A stretch of 64,000 bases of DNA, taken from assembly GCA_020072785.1 (NCBI GenBank), contig JAIQGG010000001.1, forward strand, positions 496,001-560,000. The letters are read 5' to 3'. Positions within the stretch are counted from its first letter, which is position 1; each line of letters starts with the position of its first letter. Both the position numbers and the translations under genes were made by a program. Below the pieces are notes generated by a model. That model saw only the letters and a program-made list of their open reading frames with translations. It ran no database searches and was not told the origin of the DNA. Of this stretch, positions 46,922-56,615 are shown piece by piece. The stretch comes from Terriglobia bacterium. GTDB lineage: Bacteria > Acidobacteriota > Terriglobia > Acidiferrales > UBA7541.

Positions 46922-47512
46922 CTAGGATCCTACGCGGGGACTCTTCTCACCGAAAGCCAGATGGCGCCAAAGATCACGGTAGTCGTAATCCGTGCGCACA
47001 GCGAGATTGAGGCGGTTGTAGGAGGCGAAATCGCTGACGAGGTGGACGAGTTGCACGATGCCCTTGTCGGTCAGGCCGATGCGGCGGAGGCCGGCGATGT
47101 CCTCTTCGGTGATGTTCGCGGGCGTGGCGTTCACTTTCAGAGCGAAAGTGACGATGCACTTCTGCCGCGGATCGGAGAGCGCGTTTTCCATCTCCATGAC
47201 GAACCTCTTGACCTGATCTTCCCCGGTATTCAGACCGTAGTTCAGGATCGTGCAGAACGCCGCGGTGCAGTAGGGACATCCGTTGGCCTTGGAAACGGCA
47301 ATCCCCACGTACTGGATTTCATCCAGCGTCAGTTCGCCCAGCTGCCAGAGTACCTTGGTGGCTCCCAACTTGGCCTTGAAGAACTCCGGGAAGTTCATCT
47401 CGACATAGAAGTGATTCGGGACCGCCCCTTCCATTTGCGTGACCCAGTCAAAAATCTCGCGGACAACGGGATCATCGACCATTTCGGGCTTTACGATCTT
47501 TACGAAAGCCAT
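46922..47512 (-). CDS. AhpD-like / carboxymuconolactone decarboxylase-family protein
   Basis: 196 residues. All-helical fold with the redox pair in NGCPYCTAAFC. Such proteins act as peroxidase-linked thiol disulfide reductases (AhpD type) or are recruited in aromatic catabolism. It follows the StyA-like gene with a 53-bp gap on the same strand; probable role in handling peroxide or a reactive intermediate from the monooxygenase. Confidence 0.85.
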   Translation of the reverse strand: MAFVKIVKPEMVDDPVVREIFDWVTQMEGAVPNHFYVEMNFPEFFKAKLGATKVLWQLGELTLDEIQYVGIAVSKANGCPYCTAAFCTILNYGLNTGEDQVKRFVMEMENALSDPRQKCIVTFALKVNATPANITEEDIAGLRRIGLTDKGIVQLVHLVSDFASYNRLNLAVRTDYDYRDLWRHLAFGEKSPRVGS

Positions 47513-47565
47513 GGTGTACCTCCCGCGGCGTCCAGGTGATCTTGAAATTGCCTCCGTGGGACGGG

Positions 47566-48795
47566 CTAATTGCCCGCCTGCAGGCGCTTGATCAGCTTTT
47601 CGGCCTCCGCCGCGTCAAACCACCAGGGGTTGTAGGCGGGCGGGTTGTTGAAGCCGTTGGAAATGAGGCTGGCCAGCTTGGGAATCTGCGAAGCCGCACC
47701 CATCAACTGCAGCACCTGGGGCGGCGGAGGGGTTAGCAGCGAGTTCGTCCACTTGGCCACCCACTGCGCATAGCTGTAGAAGGTCTCGAAGGTCTGCTGC
47801 ATCCAGCCGGCATCGAACGGTTTGCCGCCGCGTTCCAGAATGCAGTCCATATAGACTTTTGCGCACTTGCACGCCGTGTTCGCGCCCTGCCCGGTGATCG
47901 GATCGTTGAGCACCACGACGTCGCCCATGCCCAGGATGGTTTTCCCGGAGGGCAGTTTGCAGACCGGCTTGCGGATGGTGGGCGCGAATCTGCCCGCGAC
48001 AATGCCGTTATCGTCGGTAAGTTCGATCTCCTGGCAGCGCTCCGCTTCCCAAGGCAGAAACTTAGCCAGGATCTCCTTGCTGCGTTGGAGATGCTGCTGC
48101 GGCGTCTTTACATCCTGCCAGCAATCCATGGGGCCACCGGGGACTCCCTCGAAGACCATGATCTCGCACGGCCCGTTGACGGTCAGCGCCGGGAAGACGA
48201 AATATTCGCCGACGCCGGGGATGAGGCTGAAGGCCACGGCGGTGAAAGGCTTGCGGGGCACCATCTTCTTGACATAGGTCAGCGCCAGGGCACGCATGGG
48301 CTGATCGAAGGTGGAGCGTGCGGCGTCGCGTGTGAAGAGTTGGTTGATCTCCCCTTTGCCGGCGGCCACAATCACGAGCTCGTGGCTCTTGGCATACTCC
48401 TCGAGGTCCTGAGCGCTGGCTTCCTTGTAGATGACCTGACCGCCGCGCTTGGCAAACTCTTCGAGCCAGCCGGCAAACTTGACGCGTTGGTCGATGGACT
48501 GGCCGAAATGGTCCAGCTTCGCCTCCCAGAACAAGGCGCGGCCGCCGTCCGGCCCGGGAATGGAAAAGCCGATCCCCTCGGTCTTCGGGCACTCCTTTTC
48601 CCAAAAGTTGATGCCCAGATCCCGTTCGATCTGCAGAGAACTGTCAAACATGAACTGGCTGGAGCTGACGCGGCCGGCGCGGAGCTGCTGGGAAGTGCGG
48701 CTGGAGACGACGGTGATGGCATAACCCTTCTGCTGGAGACCCAGAGCCAACTGCAAGCCCGACTGTCCCGCGCCGACGATGGCGATCTTCCTCAT
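47566..48795 (-). CDS. StyA-like flavin-dependent (group E) monooxygenase
   Basis: 409 residues from ATG 48795, preceded by AAGGAG. N-terminal FAD-binding GAGQSGLQLALGLQ, a middle part with GFSIPGPDGGRALFWEA and SFDQPMRALALTYV, the FAD-binding GDVVVLNDPITGQGANTA, and the C-terminal YNPWWFD. These and the length match styrene monooxygenase StyA and indole monooxygenases, two-component enzymes using reduced FAD. The flavin reductase encoded divergently at 49771 is the natural partner. The substrate is probably an aromatic vinyl or indole-type compound, which is inferred. Confidence 0.88.
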   Translation of the reverse strand: MRKIAIVGAGQSGLQLALGLQQKGYAITVVSSRTSQQLRAGRVSSSQFMFDSSLQIERDLGINFWEKECPKTEGIGFSIPGPDGGRALFWEAKLDHFGQSIDQRVKFAGWLEEFAKRGGQVIYKEASAQDLEEYAKSHELVIVAAGKGEINQLFTRDAARSTFDQPMRALALTYVKKMVPRKPFTAVAFSLIPGVGEYFVFPALTVNGPCEIMVFEGVPGGPMDCWQDVKTPQQHLQRSKEILAKFLPWEAERCQEIELTDDNGIVAGRFAPTIRKPVCKLPSGKTILGMGDVVVLNDPITGQGANTACKCAKVYMDCILERGGKPFDAGWMQQTFETFYSYAQWVAKWTNSLLTPPPPQVLQLMGAASQIPKLASLISNGFNNPPAYNPWWFDAAEAEKLIKRLQAGN

Positions 48796-48974
48796 GGAAT
48801 GCTCCTTTTTTCTTAGCGGCCGCTTTCCGCCGATTCCGCGCGCTTCCCCTGCATTTCCTTGTTGCTGCCCAGCGGGCGCACCGCCCGTTCTTTGCAGCGG
48901 GGCCATATGATAGTATCTGCGCCGGAAAAAACAAACTCTGGAATAGGCCGGAGAATTCACAGGGGGAGGCCGTC
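48796..48974. promoter_or_regulatory. Divergent intergenic region styA-like / SDR
   Basis: 179 bp between divergent genes, the likely site of regulated promoters. It contains an imperfect palindrome TCTGG-AATAGG-CCGGA near 48936-48951 and an A-rich stretch just upstream (GGAAAAAACAAACTC). No consensus promoter was confirmed by eye. Confidence 0.35.
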
Positions 48975-49763
48975 ATGGAAGGTCTGAAAGGGAAGGTCGC
49001 CATCGTCACGGGCGGCGGAACGATGATTGGCGCCCACGTGGTCCGGGCCTTTCATCGGGAAGGAACGAAAGTGGTTGTGGCGGATATTGACGCGGCGGGC
49101 GGCCAGGCCATTGCCGGCGAACTCTCTGAAGGTGTGCGCTTCATCCGGACGGATCTGGGCGACGACAAGCAGATCGCCGCTTGTGTCGAGCAGACCGTCG
49201 CGGCGTTCGGCGGTATCGATTTCCTGGTCAACGTGGCCTGCGTCTACGTGGATGGCGGCCTGAGCGCCTCGCGGCAGGATTGGCTGGACAGCTACAACAT
49301 CAACGTCGTCGGCGGGGTGATGATGCTGAAGGCCGTGCGCCCGCACATGGTCCAGCGGGGCGGCGGCGCGGTGGTGAACTTCGGCAGCATCAGCGCGAAG
49401 GTGGCGCAGCATGGCCGCTGGCTCTACCCGGTCAGCAAAGCGGCGACGCTGCAGTTGACGCGCAACGAGGCCATGGATCTGGCCGGGGACAAGATCCGCG
49501 TCAACTCCGTCTCTCCTGGCTGGACCTGGTCGAAGGTCATTGCCGAGCTGAGCAAGAACAATCGCGCGAAGGCCGACAGCGTGGGCGCTCCCTTTCATCT
49601 GCTGGGGCGCATCGGTAACCCGGAAGAGGTAGCGCAGGCCGTTGTTTTCCTCTGTTCCAGCCATGCCTCGTTCATCACCGGGACGGATCTTGCCGTGGAC
49701 GGCGGCTACACCGCCATGGGCCCGGAACGCGCCGAAGAGGCGATTCCCAAGCTGGCGGAATAG
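48975..49763 (+). CDS. SDR-family oxidoreductase in the island
   Basis: 262 residues. TGGGTMIGAHVVRAF binds NAD(P); catalytic Ser in NFGSISAK and Tyr-x-x-x-Lys in LYPVSKAA. GLTAC-type end replaced by VDGGYTAMGPE. In the setting of a StyA-like monooxygenase and flavin reductase, it could oxidise a dihydrodiol or alcohol intermediate. It precedes the flavin reductase by 7 bp. Confidence 0.9.
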   Translation: MEGLKGKVAIVTGGGTMIGAHVVRAFHREGTKVVVADIDAAGGQAIAGELSEGVRFIRTDLGDDKQIAACVEQTVAAFGGIDFLVNVACVYVDGGLSASRQDWLDSYNINVVGGVMMLKAVRPHMVQRGGGAVVNFGSISAKVAQHGRWLYPVSKAATLQLTRNEAMDLAGDKIRVNSVSPGWTWSKVIAELSKNNRAKADSVGAPFHLLGRIGNPEEVAQAVVFLCSSHASFITGTDLAVDGGYTAMGPERAEEAIPKLAE

Positions 49764-49770
49764 AGAAGAT

Positions 49771-50283
49771 ATGAAGAGCACTTCAGCCGAGGACTTTGAC
49801 CCGAAGGATTACCGCCGCACGCTCGGGCAGTTCGCCACGGGCGTCACCGTGGTCACCACCCGGGGCCAGGACGGCCGCTTCATCGGCCTGACCGTCAATT
49901 CCTTTACTTCCGTTTCGCTCCAGCCGCCGCTGGTCCTCTGGTGTCTCGTCCGGCAATCGCCGAGCCTGGCAGCCTTTCAAGGGGCCAGCCACTTCGCGAT
50001 CAATATTCTGGCGGCCGGGCAGCACGGCTTGTCCCGGCAGTTTGCTTCGCAGGTTCCCGACCGGTTTGCAGGGGTTGAGCTGGAGGAGGGGAAGGCCGGT
50101 GTGCCGCGCTTGAAGGGCGTCGCGGCCCAGTTGGTTTGCCGGAACGCGGGGCAATTCGACGGCGGCGATCACATCATTTTTCTGGGGCAGGTGGAGGAAT
50201 ACCTCCGGTCCGAGGAAAAACCTCTGCTGTTCCACTCCGGGCGCTATCGCAGCGTGACGCCGCATCCCGATTTCCCGGAATGA
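49771..50283 (+). CDS. Flavin reductase family protein (StyB/HpaC-like)
   Basis: 170 residues. Split-barrel flavin-binding fold with YRRTLGQFATGVTVVTT, GLTVNSFTSVSLQPPLVLWC and HFAINILAAGQ. It supplies reduced flavin for the monooxygenase encoded divergently. It follows the SDR with a 7-bp gap, in one operon. Confidence 0.9.
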   Translation: MKSTSAEDFDPKDYRRTLGQFATGVTVVTTRGQDGRFIGLTVNSFTSVSLQPPLVLWCLVRQSPSLAAFQGASHFAINILAAGQHGLSRQFASQVPDRFAGVELEEGKAGVPRLKGVAAQLVCRNAGQFDGGDHIIFLGQVEEYLRSEEKPLLFHSGRYRSVTPHPDFPE

Positions 50284-50395
50284 GGCGCGCCATTCCGCTG
50301 TCCGGGAAGCGGCCAGCCGCCACGGCTGCCGCTTTCTGGCCCCCGCAAGAATTCAGCAATGCTCGAACGCGGCTACGATCTCCGGGCCCGCCCGC

Positions 50396-51496
50396 TCAGT
50401 CGGCCGGAACCTCTTCGGTTTTCGGCTGGGCTTTTGTCTTGGTTGGGCGCCGGTAGATTCCCCTCTCCACCATCTCTGCCAGCACGCGGTGCCGTATGGC
50501 GTCGTGATCCGCATGCCCGCCGGGATGCTTCTTCAGGCCGAGGTTTTTCGGGTACAAGGGTTTTTCGTAGATGCAGCGGAACTGTTCGGTGCGCAGATCG
50601 CGGAGCCAGTTCCCCCACAGCGAGCGCGTGCGGTATTGCCGCAGCGCCTCGATATCGATGATCGCTCCGGCGTAGGAAGGCCCCGCGCCGTACTCGTGCT
50701 GCGAAAGCACCCGGCCCTGATAGTCCACGATCATGGATTTGCCGCCGAAAGTATCCAGTGCGTCTTTCGAATCCTGCATGAGGTAGTAGTTGGCGGGGTT
50801 CGGCGCCACCACGTAGCAGGTATTGTCCAGGGCGCGGGCGCGGTTCTGCACCTCCCAGAGGCCGTTGGCGACATAGGGTTCGGGATACGCGGGCCGGTAA
50901 AGGACTTCGGCGCCGTTCATGGCCATGCCGCGGGCCGTTTCCGGGAAGGATCCGTCCATGCAGATCACGCAGCCGATCCGCCCGATCTCCGTATCGGCCA
51001 CGGGAAAGAAGGAATCGAGGCCGTCGCCGTAGAGTTCGACCCACTTGTCCCACACGTCGTGGGGCACGGTCGAGTGCTCGCGGGCGAAGACCTGGAGCTT
51101 GTGGTATTTATAAATCACCTCGCCGGTCGGCGCGATGATGAAAGCGCCGTTGAAGAACTTCCTGGGAAACTCGGGATGCTTGATCTTGGCCTGGGCGATG
51201 ATGAAAGCGTTGTGCTGCTTGGCTTTGCGCCCCAGCATCTCCGTCTCTGGGCCGGGGATGTCCAGGGCCATCTCCTCCACGTATTTTTCGTGATCCCAGT
51301 CGAAGACCTCGTCGGTGAAACCCTGCAGGCAGCCTTCCGGAATACAGATCAGGCGCACGGGCAGGTCAATGGAACTGAGCCAGATGGAAGCGTCGATCAG
51401 GTCCGAAATATGCCGGATGTTGACCTCGACTTCCGAGCGCTTGGTGCAGCCACGCATGGTGGGCTGGAGCGCAAGAGCCATATATTGCTCGATCAT
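50396..51496 (-). CDS. Nitrilase-superfamily amidohydrolase (active triad)
   Basis: 366 residues from ATG 51496, with a strong AAGGAGG site. Carbon-nitrogen hydrolase fold with Glu54 (CIPEGCLQG), Lys133 (YHKLQ) and Cys179 (VICMDGSFPE), the full triad. Hydrolyses a nitrile, amide or carbamoyl bond; substrate not assigned. It is a close paralogue of 56616-57683 in the same island, where the Cys is lost. The C-terminal end is extended and positively charged (RRPTKTKAQPKTEEVPAD). Confidence 0.88.
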   Translation of the reverse strand: MIEQYMALALQPTMRGCTKRSEVEVNIRHISDLIDASIWLSSIDLPVRLICIPEGCLQGFTDEVFDWDHEKYVEEMALDIPGPETEMLGRKAKQHNAFIIAQAKIKHPEFPRKFFNGAFIIAPTGEVIYKYHKLQVFAREHSTVPHDVWDKWVELYGDGLDSFFPVADTEIGRIGCVICMDGSFPETARGMAMNGAEVLYRPAYPEPYVANGLWEVQNRARALDNTCYVVAPNPANYYLMQDSKDALDTFGGKSMIVDYQGRVLSQHEYGAGPSYAGAIIDIEALRQYRTRSLWGNWLRDLRTEQFRCIYEKPLYPKNLGLKKHPGGHADHDAIRHRVLAEMVERGIYRRPTKTKAQPKTEEVPAD

Positions 51497-51626
51497 GACA
51501 ATCCTCCTTGGCGGGTCTACAGCATGTGCTGAAACCGGGACGTCGGTGAGTGCGCCTTCCGAGGCGCGCCGGGATGCGCCGGATGAAGAGTATTCAACAC
51601 CCGAACGCATGCCCCGTCAAGAAGTT

Positions 51627-51641
51627 GACCGCTTGGCGGTC
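51627..51641. repeat. REP-like palindrome GACCGC-TTG-GCGGTC
   Basis: Single palindrome in the gap between the nitrilase and aldehyde dehydrogenase genes. It shows that the repeat family also occurs inside the putative island. Confidence 0.8.
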
Positions 51642-51723
51642 ACAGTAATAATGACGGGCCGCCTGAGGCACACTGCGCGGGCCCTGGGACGCTCCGTTCC
51701 GGAGGTTGTCCACGCCAGAACCT

Positions 51724-53205
51724 TTACGAGCCGGAAGCTTCGGCCACTTCAAATGGGTAGTGCCGGTGCGTGCGCTGCACGGAGATCCACTTCAGAGTGG
51801 TGAACTCCTCCAGCGCCCAGCGGCCATTGAGCCGTCCGATGCCCGAAGCTTTTTCGCCTCCAAAGGCAATGGTGGGTTCGTCGCTGATGGTGCCGTCGTT
51901 GACGTGGATCATGCCGGAGTCGATCTCTTTGGCCAGCTCCGCGCCGTGCTCCAGGTTGCGCGTATGAATGGCCCCGCTCAACCCGTACGGGCTGTTGTTG
52001 GCCACGGCGATGGCTTCTTCTTCGGTATCGAAGGGCATGACGCACACGGCCGGGCCGAATAGCTCATTCTGCGCGACGTACATCTCGGGCTTCACATCGG
52101 CAAAGATCGTCGGGGACACCAGGTTGCCTTCCGCTTTGCCGCGCAGTACCGGCTTGGCGCCTTCGTCCACGCCCTTCTGGATCTGCCGGGCGAGGGTATC
52201 GGCCTGGGCCTTGTTCATCAGCGGGCCAATATCGGTCTGCGGATCTCGCGGATCGCCCACTTTGAGCCCGGAAACCCGCTGCACATATTTCTCCAGGAAT
52301 TGCTTGTACAGGCTGCGATGCACCAGGATGCGGTTGGCGGACATGCAGATCTGCCCCTGGTGCGTGAAGCGGCTAAAGACCGCGGCATTGAGGGCATAGT
52401 CCAGATCGGCATCCGCAAGAATGATGAAGGCGCTGTTGCCGCCCAGCTCCAGAATCGCTTTCTTCAGGCAGCGGCCGGCGGATTCTCCGATGCGCCGGCC
52501 GACGCCTTCCGAGCCGGTGAAGGAGATGACGCGGGGAATGGGGTGCTCGACGAAGTTGTTTCCGATTTCCGCGATGTCTGCGATGACCACGTTCAACAGG
52601 CCCTTGGGGATGCCCGCCGCTTCGAAGATCCGGGCAACGAGCGTGCCGCCGGTGATGGCCGTATCATCGTGCGGCTTGAGAACCACGCCATTGCCCGCGC
52701 CCAGCGCCGGGGCCACCGAACGCATGCTCAGGAAGAAGGGGAAGTTGAACGGGCTGATAACCCCCACGACCCCGACCGGGATGCGGTAGAGCCTGTTTTC
52801 CTTGCCTTCGACTGTGGAGGGCAGGATCTCGCCGGTCATGCGCAGGGGGAAGGTGGCGGATTCCTTGATGATGTTTTTCACCAGGCCGATTTCAAAAAAG
52901 GCCTTGAGGCGCGTGCCGCCGAGTTCCTCGATAATCATGTCGGTGATGTCGCCTTCGTTCTGCTCCACGAAGGTGATCGCCTTCTCGAGGATGGCGCGTT
53001 TCTCGAAGGGATTGACCGCCGCCCAGACCTTCTGTGCCGCCGCTGCCGCGCGATAGGCCGCATCGAGATCCGCCAGGCTCGCCAGCTTGAACTCGGTAAT
53101 GGGCTTCCCGTTGTAGGGATTCCTGTCCGTCAGCGTCTTCTGGCTCGCGCCGTCGCGCCATACTCCGCCGATGTACTGCTTATTGAGTGCCGCAAACTGG
53201 TTCAT
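51724..53205 (-). CDS. Aldehyde dehydrogenase (NAD(P)-dependent)
   Basis: 493 residues from ATG 53205 with GGAGG 5 bp upstream. GVISPFNFPFFLSMRSVAPA, catalytic Glu in ELGGNSAF and Cys in THQGQICMSANR, with NELFGPAVCVMPF. Resembles benzaldehyde / phenylacetaldehyde / vanillin-type dehydrogenases, though the exact substrate is open. In context it could oxidise an aldehyde formed after monooxygenase action. Confidence 0.92.
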   Translation of the reverse strand: MNQFAALNKQYIGGVWRDGASQKTLTDRNPYNGKPITEFKLASLADLDAAYRAAAAAQKVWAAVNPFEKRAILEKAITFVEQNEGDITDMIIEELGGTRLKAFFEIGLVKNIIKESATFPLRMTGEILPSTVEGKENRLYRIPVGVVGVISPFNFPFFLSMRSVAPALGAGNGVVLKPHDDTAITGGTLVARIFEAAGIPKGLLNVVIADIAEIGNNFVEHPIPRVISFTGSEGVGRRIGESAGRCLKKAILELGGNSAFIILADADLDYALNAAVFSRFTHQGQICMSANRILVHRSLYKQFLEKYVQRVSGLKVGDPRDPQTDIGPLMNKAQADTLARQIQKGVDEGAKPVLRGKAEGNLVSPTIFADVKPEMYVAQNELFGPAVCVMPFDTEEEAIAVANNSPYGLSGAIHTRNLEHGAELAKEIDSGMIHVNDGTISDEPTIAFGGEKASGIGRLNGRWALEEFTTLKWISVQRTHRHYPFEVAEASGS

Positions 53206-53314
53206 GGCCGTCCTCCGGACTTTCGAAAGGTATCGCGAAACTATACAGAATCCGCTTTGAACTTCCAGTAGTTTTCCGCCCCCCGCCGCGCAGGTCCGGG
53301 AGGAAAGACTATTG

Positions 53315-53343
53315 TTGACGCAACACGTGCCGAGTGCTAGTCT
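53315..53343 (+). promoter_or_regulatory. Possible promoter of the second Oar-like receptor
   Basis: TTGACG (53315-53320), 17-bp spacer, TAGTCT (53338-53343). The -35 is good and the -10 matches at 3 of 6. It is in the divergent gap between aldehyde dehydrogenase and receptor. Confidence 0.4.
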
Positions 53344-53364
53344 CCGTCAAATTTCAACTTCCGG

Positions 53365-56300
53365 ATGGGGGGGAACGTGCGACGCATATCCTTGGGATTG
53401 CTTGGGGTTACGATTCTCTTGCTGTTGGTTTCCGCCAATAGCGTGTCTGCGCAGCAGTTCGCGACTTTGAATGTGACGGTGAACGACCAGTCGGGCGGGG
53501 CCGTCCCCAACGCCAACTTGACACTGAAGAACACCGCCACGGGTGTCGAACGCACCGCGGTCACGGGGGAGGGCGGACTTGCCGTCATCCCCAGCGTCCC
53601 GGCAGGGAGCTATGCCCTGACGGCGACGCATGCCGGGTTTGCGGCGCACACGGTCACAGTTCAGCTTGCCGTCGGTCAGATCGCCTCGGTGACCATCTCC
53701 CTGGGAGTTTCCGCGAAGGCGGAGACCGTCGAGGTGACGGAGACCGCGCAGGCCGTGGACCCCGAGAAGGCGGAAGTCAGCCAGGTGATTGACACGCCGA
53801 AGATCAAGGACCTGCCGATTTCCGGGCGCGACTTCATCGACTTCGTTCTGCTCACGCCTTCGGTGAGTATCGGGCGCAGCACGGCCGTGGGGGCGCAATC
53901 GCCGTTTACGGAGACGGTGCTGAAGCTGAGTTTCGCGGGAGTGCGTGAGAGCCACACGTCCTTTTATTCCTTGGACGGGATCGACTACAACACCAGCATT
54001 TCCGGCGTGCAGCGCATCAGCCCCTCGCAGGACTGGGTGCAGGAATTCCGCGTCGTGGACAGCCCTTTCACCGGGGACAACGGCCGCAACCTGGGTTCCG
54101 TGGTCAATACGGTCACCAAGTCGGGCACCAATGACGTGCACGGCACGCTCTACGAGTTTTTCCGCAACAACAAGATGGATGCCAAGAACCTGCTCTCCGC
54201 CCCGGGTTTCGACACGCTGCGCTTCAACCAGTTCGGCGGCACGGTGGGCGGGCCGATTCGGAAGGACAAGCTGTTCCTCTTCGGCGGCTACGAAGGGCAG
54301 CGCCGGGCGGATTCACCCATCTATTCCTCCTTGATCCTGGGCTGCACCGACAACCCAGGATGCTTCGGCCCCGGCAGTCTGAGCATCAACCAGGTGAAAC
54401 AACTTCTCGGATTGCAGCCCGAGGTGCTGAACTCCTTTCTGAGCATCGATGACTACGACAAGATGATCTTGAAAAGCAACGCCATCGTGAGCAGCAAGAC
54501 GTTTCTCAACCTGACCTACCTGTTCAACGATTCGCGCAAGCAGAATGTGCGCGGCGCGGCGCCGGGCGAAGGCATGCCTTCTTCCTATCGGGACAACCCC
54601 GTGCGCGACCAGACCGCCTACGGCAGCCTGGTCCACCTGTTTTCTCAGGCGCTCACCTCCGAGACGCTTTTCCAGTACGGACGCCGGAAGTTCGACCTGA
54701 TCCCCAAGGGGGCCGGTCTGGAACCCGCCATTGCCGTTCCGGACATGCTGTCCTCGGGCGGCTTCGTCGGCAGCGTCCGGGCGTATACGGAACAGCGCAT
54801 TCAGGCGGCCGAGAACCTGACCTATGTGCGCGGGAACCATACCTTCAAGTTTGGCGGCGACATCGAGCCGGTCTGGATCGATACCCAGGTCACCTTGTTC
54901 AGCCCGGGGGTGGGCATCTTTTCTCCAGGTTGCTTCTTTGGTGGCCCCTCCGGGTGCGCCGGCGCTCCGCAAGGCGTATTTTCCCCGGGCACGGCGCTGG
55001 CTTTCCTCTTCCTCGAGCCTCGCGAACTCTTCGGCCAGCAGATCCCGCAGCGGACACTGCCTTTCTCCACGGGCCTGTACGCCGGCCCTTCGCAGCAGGC
55101 CTTCGATGACGCGACCTCTCTAAACTTCGAACACACCCTGTGGTCGATGTATGCCCAGGACCTTTGGAAGGCGCGGCCCAACCTCACCGTTACCCTCGGC
55201 CTGCATTACGACGTGGATACCTTTCCGTCCGCGGCGGACGTGAAAATCCAGGGCAAGTTCCATCCCACCAACTATGGCAATATCCAGCCGCGCGCGAGCC
55301 TGGCGTATTCCTTCCACAACGGTAAGGGCGTGGTGCGTGCCGGCGCGGGCCTGTTCAACTCGCCGTTTGTCTTCAGTGACGTTTTGGTGAGCTGGATCGG
55401 CGCCTCGGAATTCACCTACATGAACCAGCCGCTGTTGTCGGAGTTCAGTGATCCCACCAACCAGTTGATTGGCTTTGGGGCCTCCGGTGCAGTGGGTGCT
55501 CCCGGGCCGGTGTTTGGCGGCATCGGGTTCAGCAATTTTACCCACTTCGGCATTTATCCGGATCCGACAGAGAGTCCGGTGTTGCAGTTCCCCTTGGGGT
55601 ACGCCAAACGCGAATTCAAGAATCCCATCGCCACGCAGGCCAGCCTGGAAATTGAACACCAGGTTGGCAAGGACTTCGTCGTCTCGTTGGGATACCAGTG
55701 GATGCACGCCACGCGCCTGCCGGTCTACTACAGCATCAACGGGACGCCGGTAACCAATGGTGCGGGGGTGGAGCAGTGCAATCCGGCTATCACCAGCGGC
55801 TGCTCGCCGTACTTTACGCCCACCGATCCCAACTTCGGGTTTGCGCTGTACGTCAAACCCGGAGGATTCTCGATTTACAATGCGGGCACCGTCAGCGTGC
55901 GCAAATCCTTCTCGCACCACTATGACTTCCTGGCCAATTACACCTACTCGAAGTCCATTGATATCTCGACAACCGTCAACCTGCCCAACGTGCCGGTAAA
56001 TTTCGTCCATCCGAGCCTGGACCGGGCCGTCGGGGACAACAACATCCCGCACCGGCTCACCCTGGCGCTGCTTGGGGAGACCCCGGACACCTGGAATGTC
56101 GTGCTGCGCCATTTCAAGGCCTCGGTGCTCACCAACCTGCAGAGCGCGCGGCGCTATAGCATCGTTGCCGGCTTCGATACCAACGGCGACCTTTTCCCCT
56201 TCCCCGACCGCGTGGGGGTTATCGGCCGGAATACGTATAAAGGGGACCCCAGCCACACGGTGGATCTGCGCATCCAGCGCGTGATTCCCGTCAACGAACG

Positions 56301-56526
56301 CGTCAATGTGGAGCTCAGCGCGGAGATCTTCAACCTGCTCAACCGTGCCAACGTGCTGGAAATCGACCACGCCTATGGGCTGCCGGATTTCGTGACCGCG
56401 GTTCCCCAGCAGTACAAGGACGGCATTGCTCCCCCGCTGTCTTCGGGTGGCAATCCCTCGTTCGGGTCGCCGAAATTTGCCGGCCCGGCGCGGCAAGTCC
56501 AATTGTCGCTGCGCTTGAATTTCTAG
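53365..56526 (+). CDS. Oar-like TonB-dependent receptor (island copy 2)
   Basis: 1,053 residues from ATG 53365; GTG 53377 directly after a G-rich stretch is an alternative start. Signal peptide to SAQQ, regulatory-like beta-sandwich (ATLNVTVNDQSGGAVPNANL), plug (DLPISGRDFIDFVLLTPSVS, SFAGVRESHTSFYSLDGIDY) and barrel ending in FAGPARQVQLSLRLNF. Clear paralogue of 37898-40969. Plausibly takes up the island's substrate or a related compound. It precedes the pseudo-nitrilase and isochorismatase genes on the same strand. Confidence 0.9.
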   Translation: MGGNVRRISLGLLGVTILLLLVSANSVSAQQFATLNVTVNDQSGGAVPNANLTLKNTATGVERTAVTGEGGLAVIPSVPAGSYALTATHAGFAAHTVTVQLAVGQIASVTISLGVSAKAETVEVTETAQAVDPEKAEVSQVIDTPKIKDLPISGRDFIDFVLLTPSVSIGRSTAVGAQSPFTETVLKLSFAGVRESHTSFYSLDGIDYNTSISGVQRISPSQDWVQEFRVVDSPFTGDNGRNLGSVVNTVTKSGTNDVHGTLYEFFRNNKMDAKNLLSAPGFDTLRFNQFGGTVGGPIRKDKLFLFGGYEGQRRADSPIYSSLILGCTDNPGCFGPGSLSINQVKQLLGLQPEVLNSFLSIDDYDKMILKSNAIVSSKTFLNLTYLFNDSRKQNVRGAAPGEGMPSSYRDNPVRDQTAYGSLVHLFSQALTSETLFQYGRRKFDLIPKGAGLEPAIAVPDMLSSGGFVGSVRAYTEQRIQAAENLTYVRGNHTFKFGGDIEPVWIDTQVTLFSPGVGIFSPGCFFGGPSGCAGAPQGVFSPGTALAFLFLEPRELFGQQIPQRTLPFSTGLYAGPSQQAFDDATSLNFEHTLWSMYAQDLWKARPNLTVTLGLHYDVDTFPSAADVKIQGKFHPTNYGNIQPRASLAYSFHNGKGVVRAGAGLFNSPFVFSDVLVSWIGASEFTYMNQPLLSEFSDPTNQLIGFGASGAVGAPGPVFGGIGFSNFTHFGIYPDPTESPVLQFPLGYAKREFKNPIATQASLEIEHQVGKDFVVSLGYQWMHATRLPVYYSINGTPVTNGAGVEQCNPAITSGCSPYFTPTDPNFGFALYVKPGGFSIYNAGTVSVRKSFSHHYDFLANYTYSKSIDISTTVNLPNVPVNFVHPSLDRAVGDNNIPHRLTLALLGETPDTWNVVLRHFKASVLTNLQSARRYSIVAGFDTNGDLFPFPDRVGVIGRNTYKGDPSHTVDLRIQRVIPVNERVNVELSAEIFNLLNRANVLEIDHAYGLPDFVTAVPQQYKDGIAPPLSSGGNPSFGSPKFAGPARQVQLSLRLNF

Positions 56527-56615
56527 CGGCTTCCGGAACACTGCAGCAGAACCCGCGCAAGGCCGGCGCATCCGTTTCCGCTGCGCCGGCCGCGCGCGAA
56601 TCAGCAGGAAAATCC

